Assembly (NCBI GenBank): GCA_017414965.1
Contig: JAFQJL010000026.1
Location: 1 to 64,000 of the forward strand
Length of the DNA stretch: 64,000 nucleotides
Reading direction: 5' to 3'
Source of the DNA: Clostridia bacterium
Lineage (GTDB): Bacteria; Bacillota; Clostridia; Oscillospirales; Acutalibacteraceae
Of the stretch, positions 49,631 through 59,103 are shown one piece after another; positions within the stretch are counted from its first letter, which is position 1; every line of letters starts with the position of its first letter. The translations under genes and the position numbers were made by a program. Below the pieces are notes generated by a model, which did no database searches, was not told the DNA's origin, and saw only the letters and a program-made list of their open reading frames with translations.

Positions 49631-50131
49631 TTATGCCGTGATTTCGGTGCGGATGTAGGCTTCCACCTCGGTTGGCGGAACGCCCAAGACGGCGGAGAAT
49701 TCGTCGTTCAAGAGCGTTTCGGCGCGTTTCATAGCGGCATCGTCGGCTACGCGGAGTTTTTTGCCTTCCTGCAAAAGCCGATCGCGCTGTTGGCGAATGC
49801 TCAGCACCAATCCCAAAATCTCGTGGTGGTCGCCGCTGTTGATGATGGAGTTAAACAGTTCCTTGCGGGCACGCGGATTTTCTTCTTCTACCGCTTGGCT
49901 GGGAACGATGTTTTCGATCAGTTTGAAAATCTCTTCGCGGGTGAGAAGCGGGCGCATCGCGCTTTCCAGCGCCTCGTTGCCGATGGGCACAAATACCGTG
50001 GAGGCCGGCGAATGCAACGGTTTCAGGACGTAATACTCCTGCGTTTGACCGCCGAAGCATTTTTGCTCCGTACCGGCGATTTCACAAACGCCGTTTGCTT
50101 TGTAGCATATTAACGAGTGAATGGCCCTCAT
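49631..50131 (-). CDS. CarD-like transcriptional regulator
   Basis: A 166-residue protein with the CarD/CdnL/TRCF RNA-polymerase-interacting domain at the N-terminus (YKANGVCEIAGTEQKCFGGQTQEYYVLKPLHSPASTVFVPI) and a helical DNA-binding C-terminal domain (NPRARKELFNSIINSGDHHEILGLVLSIRQQRDRL). CarD proteins bind the RNA polymerase beta subunit and stabilise open promoters, usually at rRNA genes. ATG 50131 follows GAGGAGG by seven bases; an upstream in-frame ATG lacks a site. It has its own promoter. Confidence 0.86.
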   Translation of the reverse strand: MRAIHSLICYKANGVCEIAGTEQKCFGGQTQEYYVLKPLHSPASTVFVPIGNEALESAMRPLLTREEIFKLIENIVPSQAVEEENPRARKELFNSIINSGDHHEILGLVLSIRQQRDRLLQEGKKLRVADDAAMKRAETLLNDEFSAVLGVPPTEVEAYIRTEITA

Positions 50132-50197
50132 AACCGGTTCCTCCTCATCACCGCACAGAACACTCGACCCCGTTTTGGGCCGATTTTCCATATATAT

Positions 50198-50226
50198 ATT
50201 TTACCACACGATTTTTGAAAATGTAA
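50198..50226 (-). promoter_or_regulatory. Promoter of the CarD-like gene
   Basis: Minus strand TTACAT (50226-50221), 17 bp, TAAAAT (50203-50198). Confidence 0.65.
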
Positions 50227-50296
50227 GACTTTTTTTCAATTTAGGCGAAAAAAGTTTCCGCTATCGGTGAAAAAGTGATGATTTTGTGAAAAAGGG

Positions 50297-50325
50297 TTGA
50301 GATTACTATAAAATTATGATAAAAT
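50297..50325 (+). promoter_or_regulatory. Promoter of typA
   Basis: TTGAGA (50297-50302), 17 bp, TAAAAT (50320-50325). Confidence 0.65.
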
Positions 50326-50361
50326 TATTTAGTTAAAAATCTTGTAATCGGGTGAAGATCT

Positions 50362-52194
50362 ATGCAACAAACCAGAAACGATATTCGTAACGTCGCCATT
50401 GTCGCGCACGTCGATCACGGCAAGACGACCTTGGTCGATCAGTTGCTGCGGCAAAGCGGTATTTTCCGCGCTAACGAGCAGGTGGCCGAGCGCGTGATGG
50501 ACTCCAACGATCTGGAGCGCGAGCGCGGCATCACCATCCTTTCCAAAAACACCGCCGTGATGTACGGCGACACCAAGATCAATATCGTCGACACCCCCGG
50601 TCACGCCGATTTCGGCGGTGAGGTGGAACGGATTATGATGATGGTCGATGGCGTGCTGCTGTTGGTGGATGCGTTTGAGGGCTGTATGCCGCAGACGCGA
50701 TTTGTGCTCAAAAAGGCACTGGAATCCGGCAAACGACCGGTGGTGGTCATCAATAAGATCGACCGCGACGGCGCTCGTCCGAACGAAGTGATCGACGAAC
50801 TGTTCGATCTGTTCATTGAGCTGGGCGCTGACGACGACCAGTTGGATTTTCCGGTGGTGTACGCTTCCGGTCGCGACGGCTACGCGTCGTTGGATCCGGA
50901 CGTCCGCGAGGGAAATATGCAGGCGTTGTTTGAGGCGATCTTGCAATACGTGCCGGCGCCGGAGGGCGATCCGGATGCGCCGCTTCAGGTGCGGTTTTCC
51001 AACATTGACTACGACGAATACGTCGGTCGCATCGGCATCGGACGCGTTGAGCGCGGCACCATCCACGCCGCACAGGCGGTGACGCTGTGCCACGCCGACG
51101 GCAAGACCAGTCCGGCGCGTATCGGCAAGCTGTATCAGTTCTCCGGCTTGGGACGTGTGGAATGCGATTTTGCTTCGGTGGGCGATCTGGTGTCGGTCAG
51201 CGGTTTGACCGATCTTAATATCGGCGAGACCGCCTGCGATCCCGAAGTGGTGGAGGCGTTGCCGTTTGTGGAGATCGACGAGCCGACCATCACGATGACC
51301 TTTATGGTTAATACCAGTCCGTTTGCCGGACAGGACGGCAAATACGTCACCTCGCGCAACCTGCGTGACCGCCTGTTCAAAGAGGTGGAGACCAACGTCA
51401 GTATGCGTGTGGCGGAAACGGATACTACCGATGCGTTCGAGGTCTCCGGTCGCGGTGAATTGCATTTGTCGATTTTGATCGAAACGATGCGGCGGCAGGG
51501 ATTTGAGTTCGCGGTTTCCAATCCGCGCGTAATTTTCAAAGAACAAGACGGCGTGTTGATGGAACCGATGGAGCTTCTGATGATTGAGGTGCCGGAGGAT
51601 TACGTCGGTCCGGTGATGGAGCGTCTGGGTACGCGCAAGGCGGAGATGCTCAATATGGGCAATCGTTCCACCGGTATGACGCACTTGGAATTCCGCATTC
51701 CGTCGCGCGGCCTGATGGGATATCGCCAGCAGTTCTTGACCGATACCAACGGCAAGGGCATTATGAACAGCCTGTTTGACGGCTACGAGCCGCACAAGGG
51801 AGAGATTCCGCAGCGGCAAAAGGGTTCGCTGATCGCGGATGCGACCGGCGATTCCACCGGCTACGGTCTGTTCAATGCGCAGGATCGCGGCGCGATGTTC
51901 ATCGGACCGGGCGTGCCGGTGTACGAGGGAATGATCGTGGGCGAAACCCCCAGAAGCGAGGATATCTCGGTCAACATCTGCAAGAAAAAGCACGCGACCA
52001 ACACCCGTGCCTCCGGCTCGGACGAGGCGCTGCGGTTAGTGCCGCCGGTCAAACTGTCGTTGGAGCAGTCGTTGGAATTCATCAACGACGACGAACTGGT
52101 GGAGATCACCCCGAATAACATCCGCTTGCGCAAGCGGATTTTGTCCAAGGAACTGCGCATGAAAGCAGAGTCCCGCAATAAAAAACAAGGTTGA
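50362..52194 (+). CDS. typA: Ribosome-associated GTPase TypA/BipA
   Basis: A 610-residue translational GTPase involved in 50S assembly and stress growth. G1 is AHVDHGKTT, the switch I region is [16 protein letters not shown]3 is [12 protein letters not shown], and G4 is [13 protein letters not shown]-like domains III and V follow ([20 protein letters not shown]), then the BipA-specific C-terminus ([50 protein letters not shown]). It leads a run of housekeeping genes through rlmH. Confidence 0.96.
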   Translation: MQQTRNDIRNVAIVAHVDHGKTTLVDQLLRQSGIFRANEQVAERVMDSNDLERERGITILSKNTAVMYGDTKINIVDTPGHADFGGEVERIMMMVDGVLLLVDAFEGCMPQTRFVLKKALESGKRPVVVINKIDRDGARPNEVIDELFDLFIELGADDDQLDFPVVYASGRDGYASLDPDVREGNMQALFEAILQYVPAPEGDPDAPLQVRFSNIDYDEYVGRIGIGRVERGTIHAAQAVTLCHADGKTSPARIGKLYQFSGLGRVECDFASVGDLVSVSGLTDLNIGETACDPEVVEALPFVEIDEPTITMTFMVNTSPFAGQDGKYVTSRNLRDRLFKEVETNVSMRVAETDTTDAFEVSGRGELHLSILIETMRRQGFEFAVSNPRVIFKEQDGVLMEPMELLMIEVPEDYVGPVMERLGTRKAEMLNMGNRSTGMTHLEFRIPSRGLMGYRQQFLTDTNGKGIMNSLFDGYEPHKGEIPQRQKGSLIADATGDSTGYGLFNAQDRGAMFIGPGVPVYEGMIVGETPRSEDISVNICKKKHATNTRASGSDEALRLVPPVKLSLEQSLEFINDDELVEITPNNIRLRKRILSKELRMKAESRNKKQG

Positions 52195-52206
52195 GGAGGA
52201 ATTTGT

Positions 52207-52758
52207 ATGTCTCATTTACCCACTCATTACAACATGACCATTGCCGGCTTGGAGCGTCAGCTGCCGCTGTGCCCCTTAAACGATAAGGTGAGCATCGGCG
52301 CGTTCGTGATCTTCGGTGACGTGGAACTGACGGTGGCATCTGCGACCGAGCTACTCAAAAAAGCGCCGGCGTTTGATGTGATCATCACTGCCGAGGCGAA
52401 GGGCATTCCGCTGGCGTACGAAATGGCGCGCCAGAGCGAAAAGCCGTATTTCATTGCGCGCAAATACCCGAAGCTGTATATGAAAGATCTCATCCGTGTG
52501 GATGTCAAATCCATCACCACCGATAAGGTGCAGACGCTGTACTTAGACGGTGAGGAGGGCGAGAAAATGCGCGGCAAGCGCGTGCTGGTTATCGACGACG
52601 TTATCAGCACCGGCGAGAGTCTGCGTGCGGTGGAGGAATTGGTCAAGACCGCCGGCGGCATTGTGTGCGGTCGCGGCGCCATTTTGGCGGAAGGCGACGC
52701 CACCGAGCGCGAGGATATTTTTTACTTAGAACCGCTTCCGCTGTTTTTTGCCGACTAA
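52207..52758 (+). CDS. apt: Adenine phosphoribosyltransferase family protein
   Basis: A 183-residue phosphoribosyltransferase. The PRPP-binding motif is RVLVIDDVISTGESL; FDVIITAEAKGIPLAYEMARQ and KPYFIARKYPKLYM are conserved blocks of the Apt/Xpt type I enzymes that salvage purine bases. The sequence diverges somewhat from classical Apt, so a related base is possible. AGGAGG lies eight bases before ATG 52207, with typA 12 bp upstream. Confidence 0.82.
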   Translation: MSHLPTHYNMTIAGLERQLPLCPLNDKVSIGAFVIFGDVELTVASATELLKKAPAFDVIITAEAKGIPLAYEMARQSEKPYFIARKYPKLYMKDLIRVDVKSITTDKVQTLYLDGEEGEKMRGKRVLVIDDVISTGESLRAVEELVKTAGGIVCGRGAILAEGDATEREDIFYLEPLPLFFAD

Positions 52759-52761
52759 TCG

Positions 52762-54933
52762 ATGAAACGGACATTTGGCGTCATCGGTTGTGCGATGGCG
52801 GCCGGTCTGGTGCTCTGCTTGTGTGTGAACATAACCGTTGCGGTCGTGGTGGCGGCACTCTGTGTAGCGGCGGCGATTGTGGCGGCCTGCTTGCCGCGTC
52901 GGTGGCGCCGAAGCGGAATGTTGACGGCTTTGCTGTCGGTGGCGTTGGTGATCGGCTTGTTTGCGGCGCGGGAGTGGACCGTGCGTCGGCCGCTGACCGC
53001 TTATCACGGCACCGGCGCGGAGGTAACGGCGGTCGTCACCGAGGTGAGACCGGAAACCGCCGTTTCGTCGGCGACGTACACGCTCCGCGTGACCGACGGT
53101 GATCTGCCGATCGGCACGAAGCTGCGGTATTGGCAGTCGGACGGATTGCGTATGTGGGAGGTCGGAGACGGCTTGACCGGTCGGCTGTGGCTGACCGACG
53201 TTCGCGAACAAAGCGGCAGTGCCGCGGTGGCCAATGCCATGGCGGCGGACGGCGTGTTTTTGTATGCGTGGCCGATCCGATATGGTGGTGTTTCTCCAAT
53301 CAACGCCGGCGAATTGAATTGGTTTGAGAAAACGGTTTTCACCGTTCGCTCGGCAGCGTTGGATCGCTTGACGGTACTGTCCGGCGACGCGTACGGAGTG
53401 ACCGCCGGCATTTGTCTGGGCGAGGACAGTACGCTTTCCGATGCGGTGGCGATGTCCTTTCGTCGAAGCGGCGTGTCGCATTTGTTGGTGGTATCCGGTC
53501 TGCACGTGTCGTTGGTGGCGATGGGACTGTTCGGCATTCTCCGCCGATGGATGTCGTCGCGAACAGCGGTGCTGATCGTGCTGCCGATTTTGGCGTCGTT
53601 TGTTTGTCTGATGGGGCTGACCGCCTCGGTCGTGCGTGCCGGCGTGATGGTGACCATCCTGCTGGCGGGTCATCTGTTTACTCGTCAGGCGGACAGTTTG
53701 AATTCTCTGGGATTGGCCTTTGCCGTGTTGGTACTGGTCGATCCGTTTTGCGTATACGATATCGGATTGCAGTTGTCCTTTGGCGCAACGCTTGGCATCG
53801 TGCTGTTGTACAAGCCACTTTTTGAGGGATTCTCTCGGTTGCTTCGCATTCGACCGTTCCAAACGGGATGGCGTGCGTTGCCGGAAAAGACGGTATCGGC
53901 GCTGGCGGTCACGCTGGCGGCTACCTTGCCGATCCTGCCGCTGACAGCGGTGAGTTTTGGCGAGATCTCGCTGGTTTCGCCGCTTACCAATTTGCTTACG
54001 GTGTGGGCGGCGACGTGGAATTTGACAGCCGGTTGGCTGACGATTGCCATAGGACTGATACCGGTGATCGGCGGCGTTTTGGTGGTGCCGATCGCGTGGG
54101 TGACACAGCTGTTGGCCGATTACCTGATCGGCGTCACCGATCTGCTCGGCGGTTGGTCGGGCGCGGTGCTTTCGATGCATCCGCCGTATCGGCTGGTATG
54201 GTTGTTTGGTAGCCTGGCGCTGTTGGCGCTCGGTTATCGGCTTATGCGCGGTCGCGGACTGCGTGTGGCGGCGGTTGTATCGGCGGTTTGCCTGCTGATT
54301 AGCAGTGCGGCGCACACGATGGTTACTTACGATAGGACCACCGTTACGGTAGAAAGTCGCTTTGGCGGCACGGCGGTGCTATTTGAGAAAAACGGCAACG
54401 CCGGTTTGGTGTTGGACGGCAACGGACAAGCGTGGAAGATCGCGCGGTATCTGCTGGAGGATGCCGGTCACTTGGATGTGGATTTCTTGTTTGTCGCCGA
54501 TGGCTGGGATAGTGAGCAGTATCAACATTTCTCGTCGCTCTTTTCGATCCGAACGCTGTGCGGCGTGGGAGTAGACGGGATGCCGTCGCTCGAATCGGGC
54601 GAGGAACTGGTCTTTTGGGAGACCGATCGGCTGGCGACGGAGGACGGATTTGTTCGTGTGTCGCTGGCGGAGTCGCAGGTGCTACTTTGTCCGCCGGACG
54701 GCGCGGTAAACGATCTGCCGAGTGCGTGGCACGATAACGACGTGGTGATATTCCGTTCACGCGCGCCGGAGGCTGGCGAACGGTTGACGGCGTCGCGGGC
54801 AATCTGGTTGTGCAGTTGGCAGGAGCATCTGGCTAACGCCGATACCATTTTGTGGGAGCGTTATCCGGTTGCCGTCCCGCCGGAGGGGACGGCGGTCGCC
54901 TTTTGGACCAATGGCGACGGGAATATTCAATAA
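52762..54933 (+). CDS. comEC: ComEC/Rec2 DNA uptake channel with degenerate metallo-hydrolase domain
   Basis: A 723-residue polytopic membrane protein forming the channel for DNA uptake. An N-terminal OB-like domain (about 80-190) leads into the competence domain with FRRSGVSHLLVVSGLHVSLVAMG and LTASVVRAGVMVTILLAGHLFTRQADSLNSLGLA. The C-terminal beta-lactamase-like domain, usually a nuclease with HxHxDH, here reads FVADGWDSEQYQHFSSLF and lacks the histidines. The uptake pore may work while the nuclease part is dead. The ComEA-like gene is at 41.3 kb. Confidence 0.9.
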   Translation: MKRTFGVIGCAMAAGLVLCLCVNITVAVVVAALCVAAAIVAACLPRRWRRSGMLTALLSVALVIGLFAAREWTVRRPLTAYHGTGAEVTAVVTEVRPETAVSSATYTLRVTDGDLPIGTKLRYWQSDGLRMWEVGDGLTGRLWLTDVREQSGSAAVANAMAADGVFLYAWPIRYGGVSPINAGELNWFEKTVFTVRSAALDRLTVLSGDAYGVTAGICLGEDSTLSDAVAMSFRRSGVSHLLVVSGLHVSLVAMGLFGILRRWMSSRTAVLIVLPILASFVCLMGLTASVVRAGVMVTILLAGHLFTRQADSLNSLGLAFAVLVLVDPFCVYDIGLQLSFGATLGIVLLYKPLFEGFSRLLRIRPFQTGWRALPEKTVSALAVTLAATLPILPLTAVSFGEISLVSPLTNLLTVWAATWNLTAGWLTIAIGLIPVIGGVLVVPIAWVTQLLADYLIGVTDLLGGWSGAVLSMHPPYRLVWLFGSLALLALGYRLMRGRGLRVAAVVSAVCLLISSAAHTMVTYDRTTVTVESRFGGTAVLFEKNGNAGLVLDGNGQAWKIARYLLEDAGHLDVDFLFVADGWDSEQYQHFSSLFSIRTLCGVGVDGMPSLESGEELVFWETDRLATEDGFVRVSLAESQVLLCPPDGAVNDLPSAWHDNDVVIFRSRAPEAGERLTASRAIWLCSWQEHLANADTILWERYPVAVPPEGTAVAFWTNGDGNIQ

Positions 54934-54960
54934 TTACGAAATCAAAAAGGAGGAAAGCGT

Positions 54961-56061
54961 GTGGCTGCAAAAAAGGCAACGGACGGTCGTGTCGGTGAGG
55001 CACGGCTGAAAGAACATTTGAAAAACGAACCGCTTTTCCCTGTGTATTTTTTGTATGGTGAGGAAACGTGGCAGACCAAGCGCTACACCGAGATGTTGGT
55101 GCAAAAGGCGCTGGGAGACGACGATATGCGCGAGTTCAACCTCACGCGGATCGACGGCATGACCTGCGAGCCGAACGAGATCATTGGGGCGGCAGAGACC
55201 TTGCCGATGATGGCGGAGCGTCGGTGCGTGGTGGTGCGCAACTGGAACGTGGAGAAGGCGTACCGCGATATCAACACGCTAAAGAAGGATTTTCTGCCGT
55301 TTTTGGAAAATCCGCCGGAGGAATGCGTGCTGATCTTCCGCATTACCGGCAAGATCGCGGATTTTTTGCCGAAGGACGATCGGTATAACGTCACCTCGCC
55401 CAAGTGGACCGCTTTTCGCGAAGCGGTCAGCAAGGTGGGCCTGGCGGTGGAGATCTCGCCGCGCACCGAATCCGAAAATGCGCGCGATCTGTCGCGTTTG
55501 GCCAATCGCTACGGCGTGAAAATGGACGTGTCGGTGGCGCGCTTGCTCATTGATCGGGTGGGCAATGATTTGGCGCGGCTGTTCCACGAAACCGAAAAGC
55601 TGTGTGCCGCGGCGACCGACGGCGTGGTCACCGAGGAATTGGTGCGGTCGTTGACCGCCGAGAGCATGGAAGCGCGCGTGTACGATCTGTCCAAGGCGAT
55701 TACGGCCGGTCGCGCCGATCGCGTGTACGCGATCCTACGTGCGCTGGCGTTTCATCGGGAGGAACCGCTTTCGGTGTTGGCGGCGCTGTCGTCGGCGTTT
55801 GTGGATTTTTATCGTGTGCGCGTGGCGCTGGACGGCGCGTTGCCGACGGCACCTATCGCTACCGATTTCAAATACGGAAAACGCGCGTTTGCGGTGGACA
55901 ATGCGGTTGGTACCGTTCGCTCGCTCACGACGGCGGCTCTGCGCCGCTGCTTGGATCGGTTGGCGGAAACCGACGGCGCGCTGAAATCCACTTCCATCGA
56001 TCCGTGGCAGTTGCTGGAAACGCTGTCGGTGGAATTGATGCGTGAATTGAGAAAGGCGTAA
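54961..56061 (+). CDS. holA: DNA polymerase III delta subunit
   Basis: A 366-residue clamp-loader subunit that opens the beta sliding clamp. The N-terminal domain has FPVYFLYGEETWQTKRYTEMLVQKAL and MMAERRCVVVRNWNVEK; the C-terminal collar domain includes VYDLSKAITAGRADRVYAILRALAFHREEPLSVLAALSS. GTG start with AAAGGAGG. It follows comEC by 27 bp, an order common in Firmicutes (comEC-holA). Confidence 0.93.
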   Translation: MAAKKATDGRVGEARLKEHLKNEPLFPVYFLYGEETWQTKRYTEMLVQKALGDDDMREFNLTRIDGMTCEPNEIIGAAETLPMMAERRCVVVRNWNVEKAYRDINTLKKDFLPFLENPPEECVLIFRITGKIADFLPKDDRYNVTSPKWTAFREAVSKVGLAVEISPRTESENARDLSRLANRYGVKMDVSVARLLIDRVGNDLARLFHETEKLCAAATDGVVTEELVRSLTAESMEARVYDLSKAITAGRADRVYAILRALAFHREEPLSVLAALSSAFVDFYRVRVALDGALPTAPIATDFKYGKRAFAVDNAVGTVRSLTTAALRRCLDRLAETDGALKSTSIDPWQLLETLSVELMRELRKA

Positions 56062-56064
56062 CCG

Positions 56065-56649
56065 ATGCTACACATCAACGAGGTGTTGGTGGTGGAGGGG
56101 AAGTACGACCGCATCCGGCTGGGGGCGGTGACCGATGCGCTGATCTTTACTACCGACGGATTTCGCATTTTTAAGGATAAACAAAAACTGCAAATGCTGC
56201 GCCGTTTGGCGAAAAATCGCGGCATCGTTATTTTGACCGACAGCGACAGCGCCGGTATGGTCATTCGCAATTACCTGATCGGCGCGTTGCCGGACGTTGC
56301 GGTGCGGCAGGCGTACATTCCGCCGATCGCCGGCAAGGAAAAACGAAAAGCCGCCCCCTCCAAAGAGGGACTTCTGGGGGTAGAGGGGATGGATACCGCT
56401 TCGCTGGAGGCGGCGCTTCAGCGCGCCGGTGTCGGATGCGAGAAAGCGGTGGAGGTGCCGTGGCTGACGCCCACTCGGTTGTACGAAGACGGGTTGTCCG
56501 GTCGGACGGACAGCGCGGCTCGCCGCAAGGCGTTGCTGCGGTTGTTGGATCTGCCGGAAACGCTCTCGACCGCGCGCCTGCGCGAGGTGTTGGCGACGCT
56601 GACCGAGGAGGAATACGTCGCTTGTCTGAAAGAGGTTTTGGGATGTTGA
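56065..56649 (+). CDS. rnmV: Ribonuclease M5
   Basis: A 194-residue Toprim-domain nuclease that matures 5S rRNA. EVLVVEGKYDRIRLGAVTDALIFTTDGF holds the Toprim glutamate, and VILTDSDSAGMVIRNYL the DxD. GVEGMDTASLEAALQRAGV is the RNase M5-specific region. It lies three bases after holA and overlaps rlmH by seven bases. No 5S rRNA gene is in the window. Confidence 0.9.
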   Translation: MLHINEVLVVEGKYDRIRLGAVTDALIFTTDGFRIFKDKQKLQMLRRLAKNRGIVILTDSDSAGMVIRNYLIGALPDVAVRQAYIPPIAGKEKRKAAPSKEGLLGVEGMDTASLEAALQRAGVGCEKAVEVPWLTPTRLYEDGLSGRTDSAARRKALLRLLDLPETLSTARLREVLATLTEEEYVACLKEVLGC

Positions 56650-57125
56650 ATGTAACGGTGCTGTGTGTGGGCAAACTAAAAGAAGCCTACTGGCGGGATG
56701 CCGCCGCGGAATATACCAAGCGACTGGGTGCCTTTTGCAAGTTTCAGGTGATCGAGTTAGACGAGGAACGGTTGCCGGAAAAACCGTCGGATGGGCAGAT
56801 CGCTTCGGCGCTCGCCGCCGAGGGCAAGCGTATGGCGGCCAAAATTCCGACCGGTGCGGCGGTGGTGGCGCTGTGTATCGAGGGGAAGCCTTGCTCGTCC
56901 GAGCGATTGGCAGAGCAGCTTGAGGAATGGGCGGTCGGCGGCACCAGTCAGGTGGTGTTTTTGATTGGCAGCTCGCACGGACTGGCGCCGGAGATGAAAG
57001 CGCGGGCGTCGTGGCGATTGTCTATGTCTCCGATGACCTTTCCGCATCAGCTGGCGCGCGTGATGCTGCTGGAACAGATCTACCGCGCGATGAACATCCG
57101 CAGCGGCGGAAAATACCACAAATAA
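56643..57125 (+). CDS. rlmH: 23S rRNA pseudouridine-1915 N3-methyltransferase
   Basis: A 160-residue SPOUT methyltransferase modifying helix 69 of 23S rRNA in the 70S ribosome. LNVTVLCVGKLKEAYWRDAAAEYTKRL starts the protein; the SAM-binding knot is FLIGSSHGLAPEMKARASWRLSMSPMTFPHQLARVMLLEQIYRAMNI with the C-terminal GGKYHK. Full length. ATG 56643 overlaps the rnmV stop. Confidence 0.96.
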   Translation: MLNVTVLCVGKLKEAYWRDAAAEYTKRLGAFCKFQVIELDEERLPEKPSDGQIASALAAEGKRMAAKIPTGAAVVALCIEGKPCSSERLAEQLEEWAVGGTSQVVFLIGSSHGLAPEMKARASWRLSMSPMTFPHQLARVMLLEQIYRAMNIRSGGKYHK

Positions 57126-57157
57126 GGCGGGGGGATACCCGTAAAATCCAAAAAAGG

Positions 57158-57186
57158 TTGCAATTTATCGTATAATTGTTTATAAT
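57158..57186 (+). promoter_or_regulatory. Promoter of the Met8-like gene
   Basis: TTGCAA (57158-57163), 17 bp, TATAAT (57181-57186); a second TATAAT at 57171 is too close to the -35. Confidence 0.7.
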
Positions 57187-57261
57187 GGTAAAAAGAGATT
57201 GGCAGAAAGTGGGTTTCAGACCCGATTTTTGCCGAAGCTCTCGTGGAAAGGAGCGTTGCTT

Positions 57262-57747
57262 ATGGATGTCCGTTTCCCGATCTTTATCGATTTGACCGAT
57301 AATAATTGTACCATCATCGGCGGTGGCGAGTACGCGGCCGCGTGTGCCGATATGCTGCTGGGCTTCGGTGCCAAAGTGACGGTCATCAGCCCGGTTATCA
57401 ACGCGCGATTGGCAGAACTGGAGGAGCAAAAGCGCATTCGGTATATCCCGCGCAAGTTCTTCCGCGGTGATTGCGCCAATGCCTATCTGTGCATTGCGGC
57501 AACCGATTCCGAACAGATCAACATTGCGGTGTCGGTGGAATGCAAATCCCGCGGTATTCCGGTGAATGTGAAAGCGCCCTCGGCGTACGGAACCTTCCGG
57601 TTGCCGGCGGCGGTGATTTGTGAGGACGTCACGGTAGCGGCGTACAGCGAGGAGATCAATCAACACGCGTTGGAAAATTTACGCGCCAATTTAAAAGAAG
57701 AATTACCCAATATGTGGCAAAACGCAAAGGATGCCGCATCCAATTAA
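57262..57747 (+). CDS. Precorrin-2 dehydrogenase-like NAD(P)-binding protein (Met8/CysG N-terminal type)
   Basis: A 161-residue protein with a Rossmann core FPIFIDLTDNNCTIIGGGEYAAACADMLLGFGAKVTVIS and the following KRIRYIPRKFFRGDCANAYLCIAATDSEQINIAVSVECKSRGIPVNVK, which closely follows the siroheme synthase dehydrogenase/ferrochelatase domain. Family enzymes turn precorrin-2 into sirohydrochlorin and siroheme. The C-terminal chelatase part is shortened. No heme or cobalamin genes are nearby. ATG 57262 follows AAAGGAG by seven bases. Confidence 0.8.
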   Translation: MDVRFPIFIDLTDNNCTIIGGGEYAAACADMLLGFGAKVTVISPVINARLAELEEQKRIRYIPRKFFRGDCANAYLCIAATDSEQINIAVSVECKSRGIPVNVKAPSAYGTFRLPAAVICEDVTVAAYSEEINQHALENLRANLKEELPNMWQNAKDAASN

Positions 57748-57775
57748 AAGAAACTGCGTCGGCAGTTTCTTTTTA
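57746..57775 (+). terminator. Terminator after the Met8-like gene
   Basis: Stem AAAGAAACTGC/GCAGTTTCTTT with GTCG loop and a T tail. Confidence 0.85.
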
Positions 57776-57797
57776 TGTGTAATTAGGGGGAGATTTT

Positions 57798-58934
57798 GTG
57801 AGTCAGATGCTGGAAAAGCAGCTGGAGTCCATGGTGTTTCGCTTTCGAGTGAAGGGTAAGGTAACCTCGATCACGCCGTTTGGCGGCGGACACATTAACC
57901 GTACGTACATTGTTACCGTCACCGAAGATGGCGGCAAGACCGAGCAGAAATATACGCTGCAACAGATCAACACCACTGTATTCCGCGATCCGCACGCGCT
58001 GATGGATAACATCCAGCGTGTCACCTCGCACATTCGTCAAAAACTGCGTGCCGAGGGGAAGGATCCCGAGCGCGGTACGCTGCATATGTTGCCGGACAGA
58101 ACCGGTCAGTATCGCTATATCAAAGACGATTTCGGCAGTTACTGGCGGATGTATCGGTTTATTGACGACAGCTACGCCTACGATACGGTGGAAAATCCGG
58201 AGATGTTCCGTAACGCCGCCAAGATGTTCGGCCTATTTCAGGCACAGCTGGCGGATTTTCCGGCGTTTACGCTGAACGAGACCATTCCGCATTTCCACGA
58301 TACCGGCAGTCGGTATCTGGATTTCGAAAGCGCGGTTGCGCGTGATGCGGCCGGTCGTGCGGCGTCGGTGCAAGAGGAGATTGAGTTTGTGCGCGCTCGC
58401 CGCAAGGAGACCTATTGCATTCAAAACCACGTGATCGCCGGAGATATTCCGCTGCGCGTCACCCATAACGATACCAAGCTCAACAACGTGCTGATGGATG
58501 CCGACGGCGAGGGCTTGTGCGTGATCGATTTGGATACGGTAATGCCCGGATCGGCCTTATACGATTTCGGCGACAGTATCCGCTACGGCGCGTCTACCGC
58601 TGCAGAGGATGAGCCGGATCTTTCCAAGGTCTCGCTGGATCTGACTTTGTTTGAAGCGTTTGCGGACGGCTATCTGGAAACCGCCGGTCAGGCGATGACT
58701 GTTCTGGAACGGCAACTGTTGCCGTTCTCTGCCAAGATGATGACGCTGGAATGCGGTATGCGGTTTTTGGCAGACTACTTAAACGGCGATGTGTACTTTA
58801 AGATCGAACAGGCGGATCATAACCTGTTGCGTGCCCGCACGCAGTTTAAGCTGGTGCAGGAGGACGAAGATAAGATGGAGGAGATGAACGCCATCGTCGC
58901 TCGCCTGTGTGAGAAATATCATCTGGCATATTGA
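57798..58934 (+). CDS. Phosphotransferase (APH/NahK-like sugar kinase)
   Basis: A 378-residue kinase of the aminoglycoside-phosphotransferase fold. The nucleotide loop is TPFGGGHINRTYIVTV; the catalytic loop is LRVTHNDTKLNNVLMDADGEGLCVIDLDTVMPGSALYDFGDS, with the HNDxxxxN and the metal-binding DLD. This matches N-acetylhexosamine 1-kinase (NahK) and related enzymes that phosphorylate GlcNAc/GalNAc at C1, so amino-sugar salvage is likely but not proven. GTG 57798 is the only start with a nearby GGGGGAG. Confidence 0.8.
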   Translation: MSQMLEKQLESMVFRFRVKGKVTSITPFGGGHINRTYIVTVTEDGGKTEQKYTLQQINTTVFRDPHALMDNIQRVTSHIRQKLRAEGKDPERGTLHMLPDRTGQYRYIKDDFGSYWRMYRFIDDSYAYDTVENPEMFRNAAKMFGLFQAQLADFPAFTLNETIPHFHDTGSRYLDFESAVARDAAGRAASVQEEIEFVRARRKETYCIQNHVIAGDIPLRVTHNDTKLNNVLMDADGEGLCVIDLDTVMPGSALYDFGDSIRYGASTAAEDEPDLSKVSLDLTLFEAFADGYLETAGQAMTVLERQLLPFSAKMMTLECGMRFLADYLNGDVYFKIEQADHNLLRARTQFKLVQEDEDKMEEMNAIVARLCEKYHLAY

Positions 58935-58935
58935 T

Positions 58936-58970
58936 CAAAACATCCGATCTTGCGGGATCGGATGTTTTTG
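58936..58970 (+). terminator. Terminator after the kinase gene
   Basis: Stem AAAACATCCGATC/GATCGGATGTTTT with a T tail. Confidence 0.85.
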
Positions 58971-59050
58971 TTTGTCATTTTCCACAGTTTGTGTGAGATT
59001 TGGCCGGCAAATCTTGTGCATAGAATTTGCATAAACTTTCAAAAAATCCA

Positions 59051-59078
59051 TTGACTTTTGCGGATTTAATAGTATAAT
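59051..59078 (+). promoter_or_regulatory. Promoter of the argCJBDF operon
   Basis: TTGACT (59051-59056), 16 bp, TATAAT (59073-59078). Operators for ArgR lie just downstream. Confidence 0.75.
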
Positions 59079-59103
59079 TAAAGAGTATTATTAACAGCGA
59101 AAA

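Noticed and set aside
50329-51993. Long minus-strand open frame opposite typA
   Set aside because: Antisense of a certain gene; low-complexity Arg/His composition and no start signals.
52726-54315. Long minus-strand open frame opposite comEC
   Set aside because: Composition artefact (Arg/Gln-rich) with no family match; comEC motifs are clear on the plus strand.
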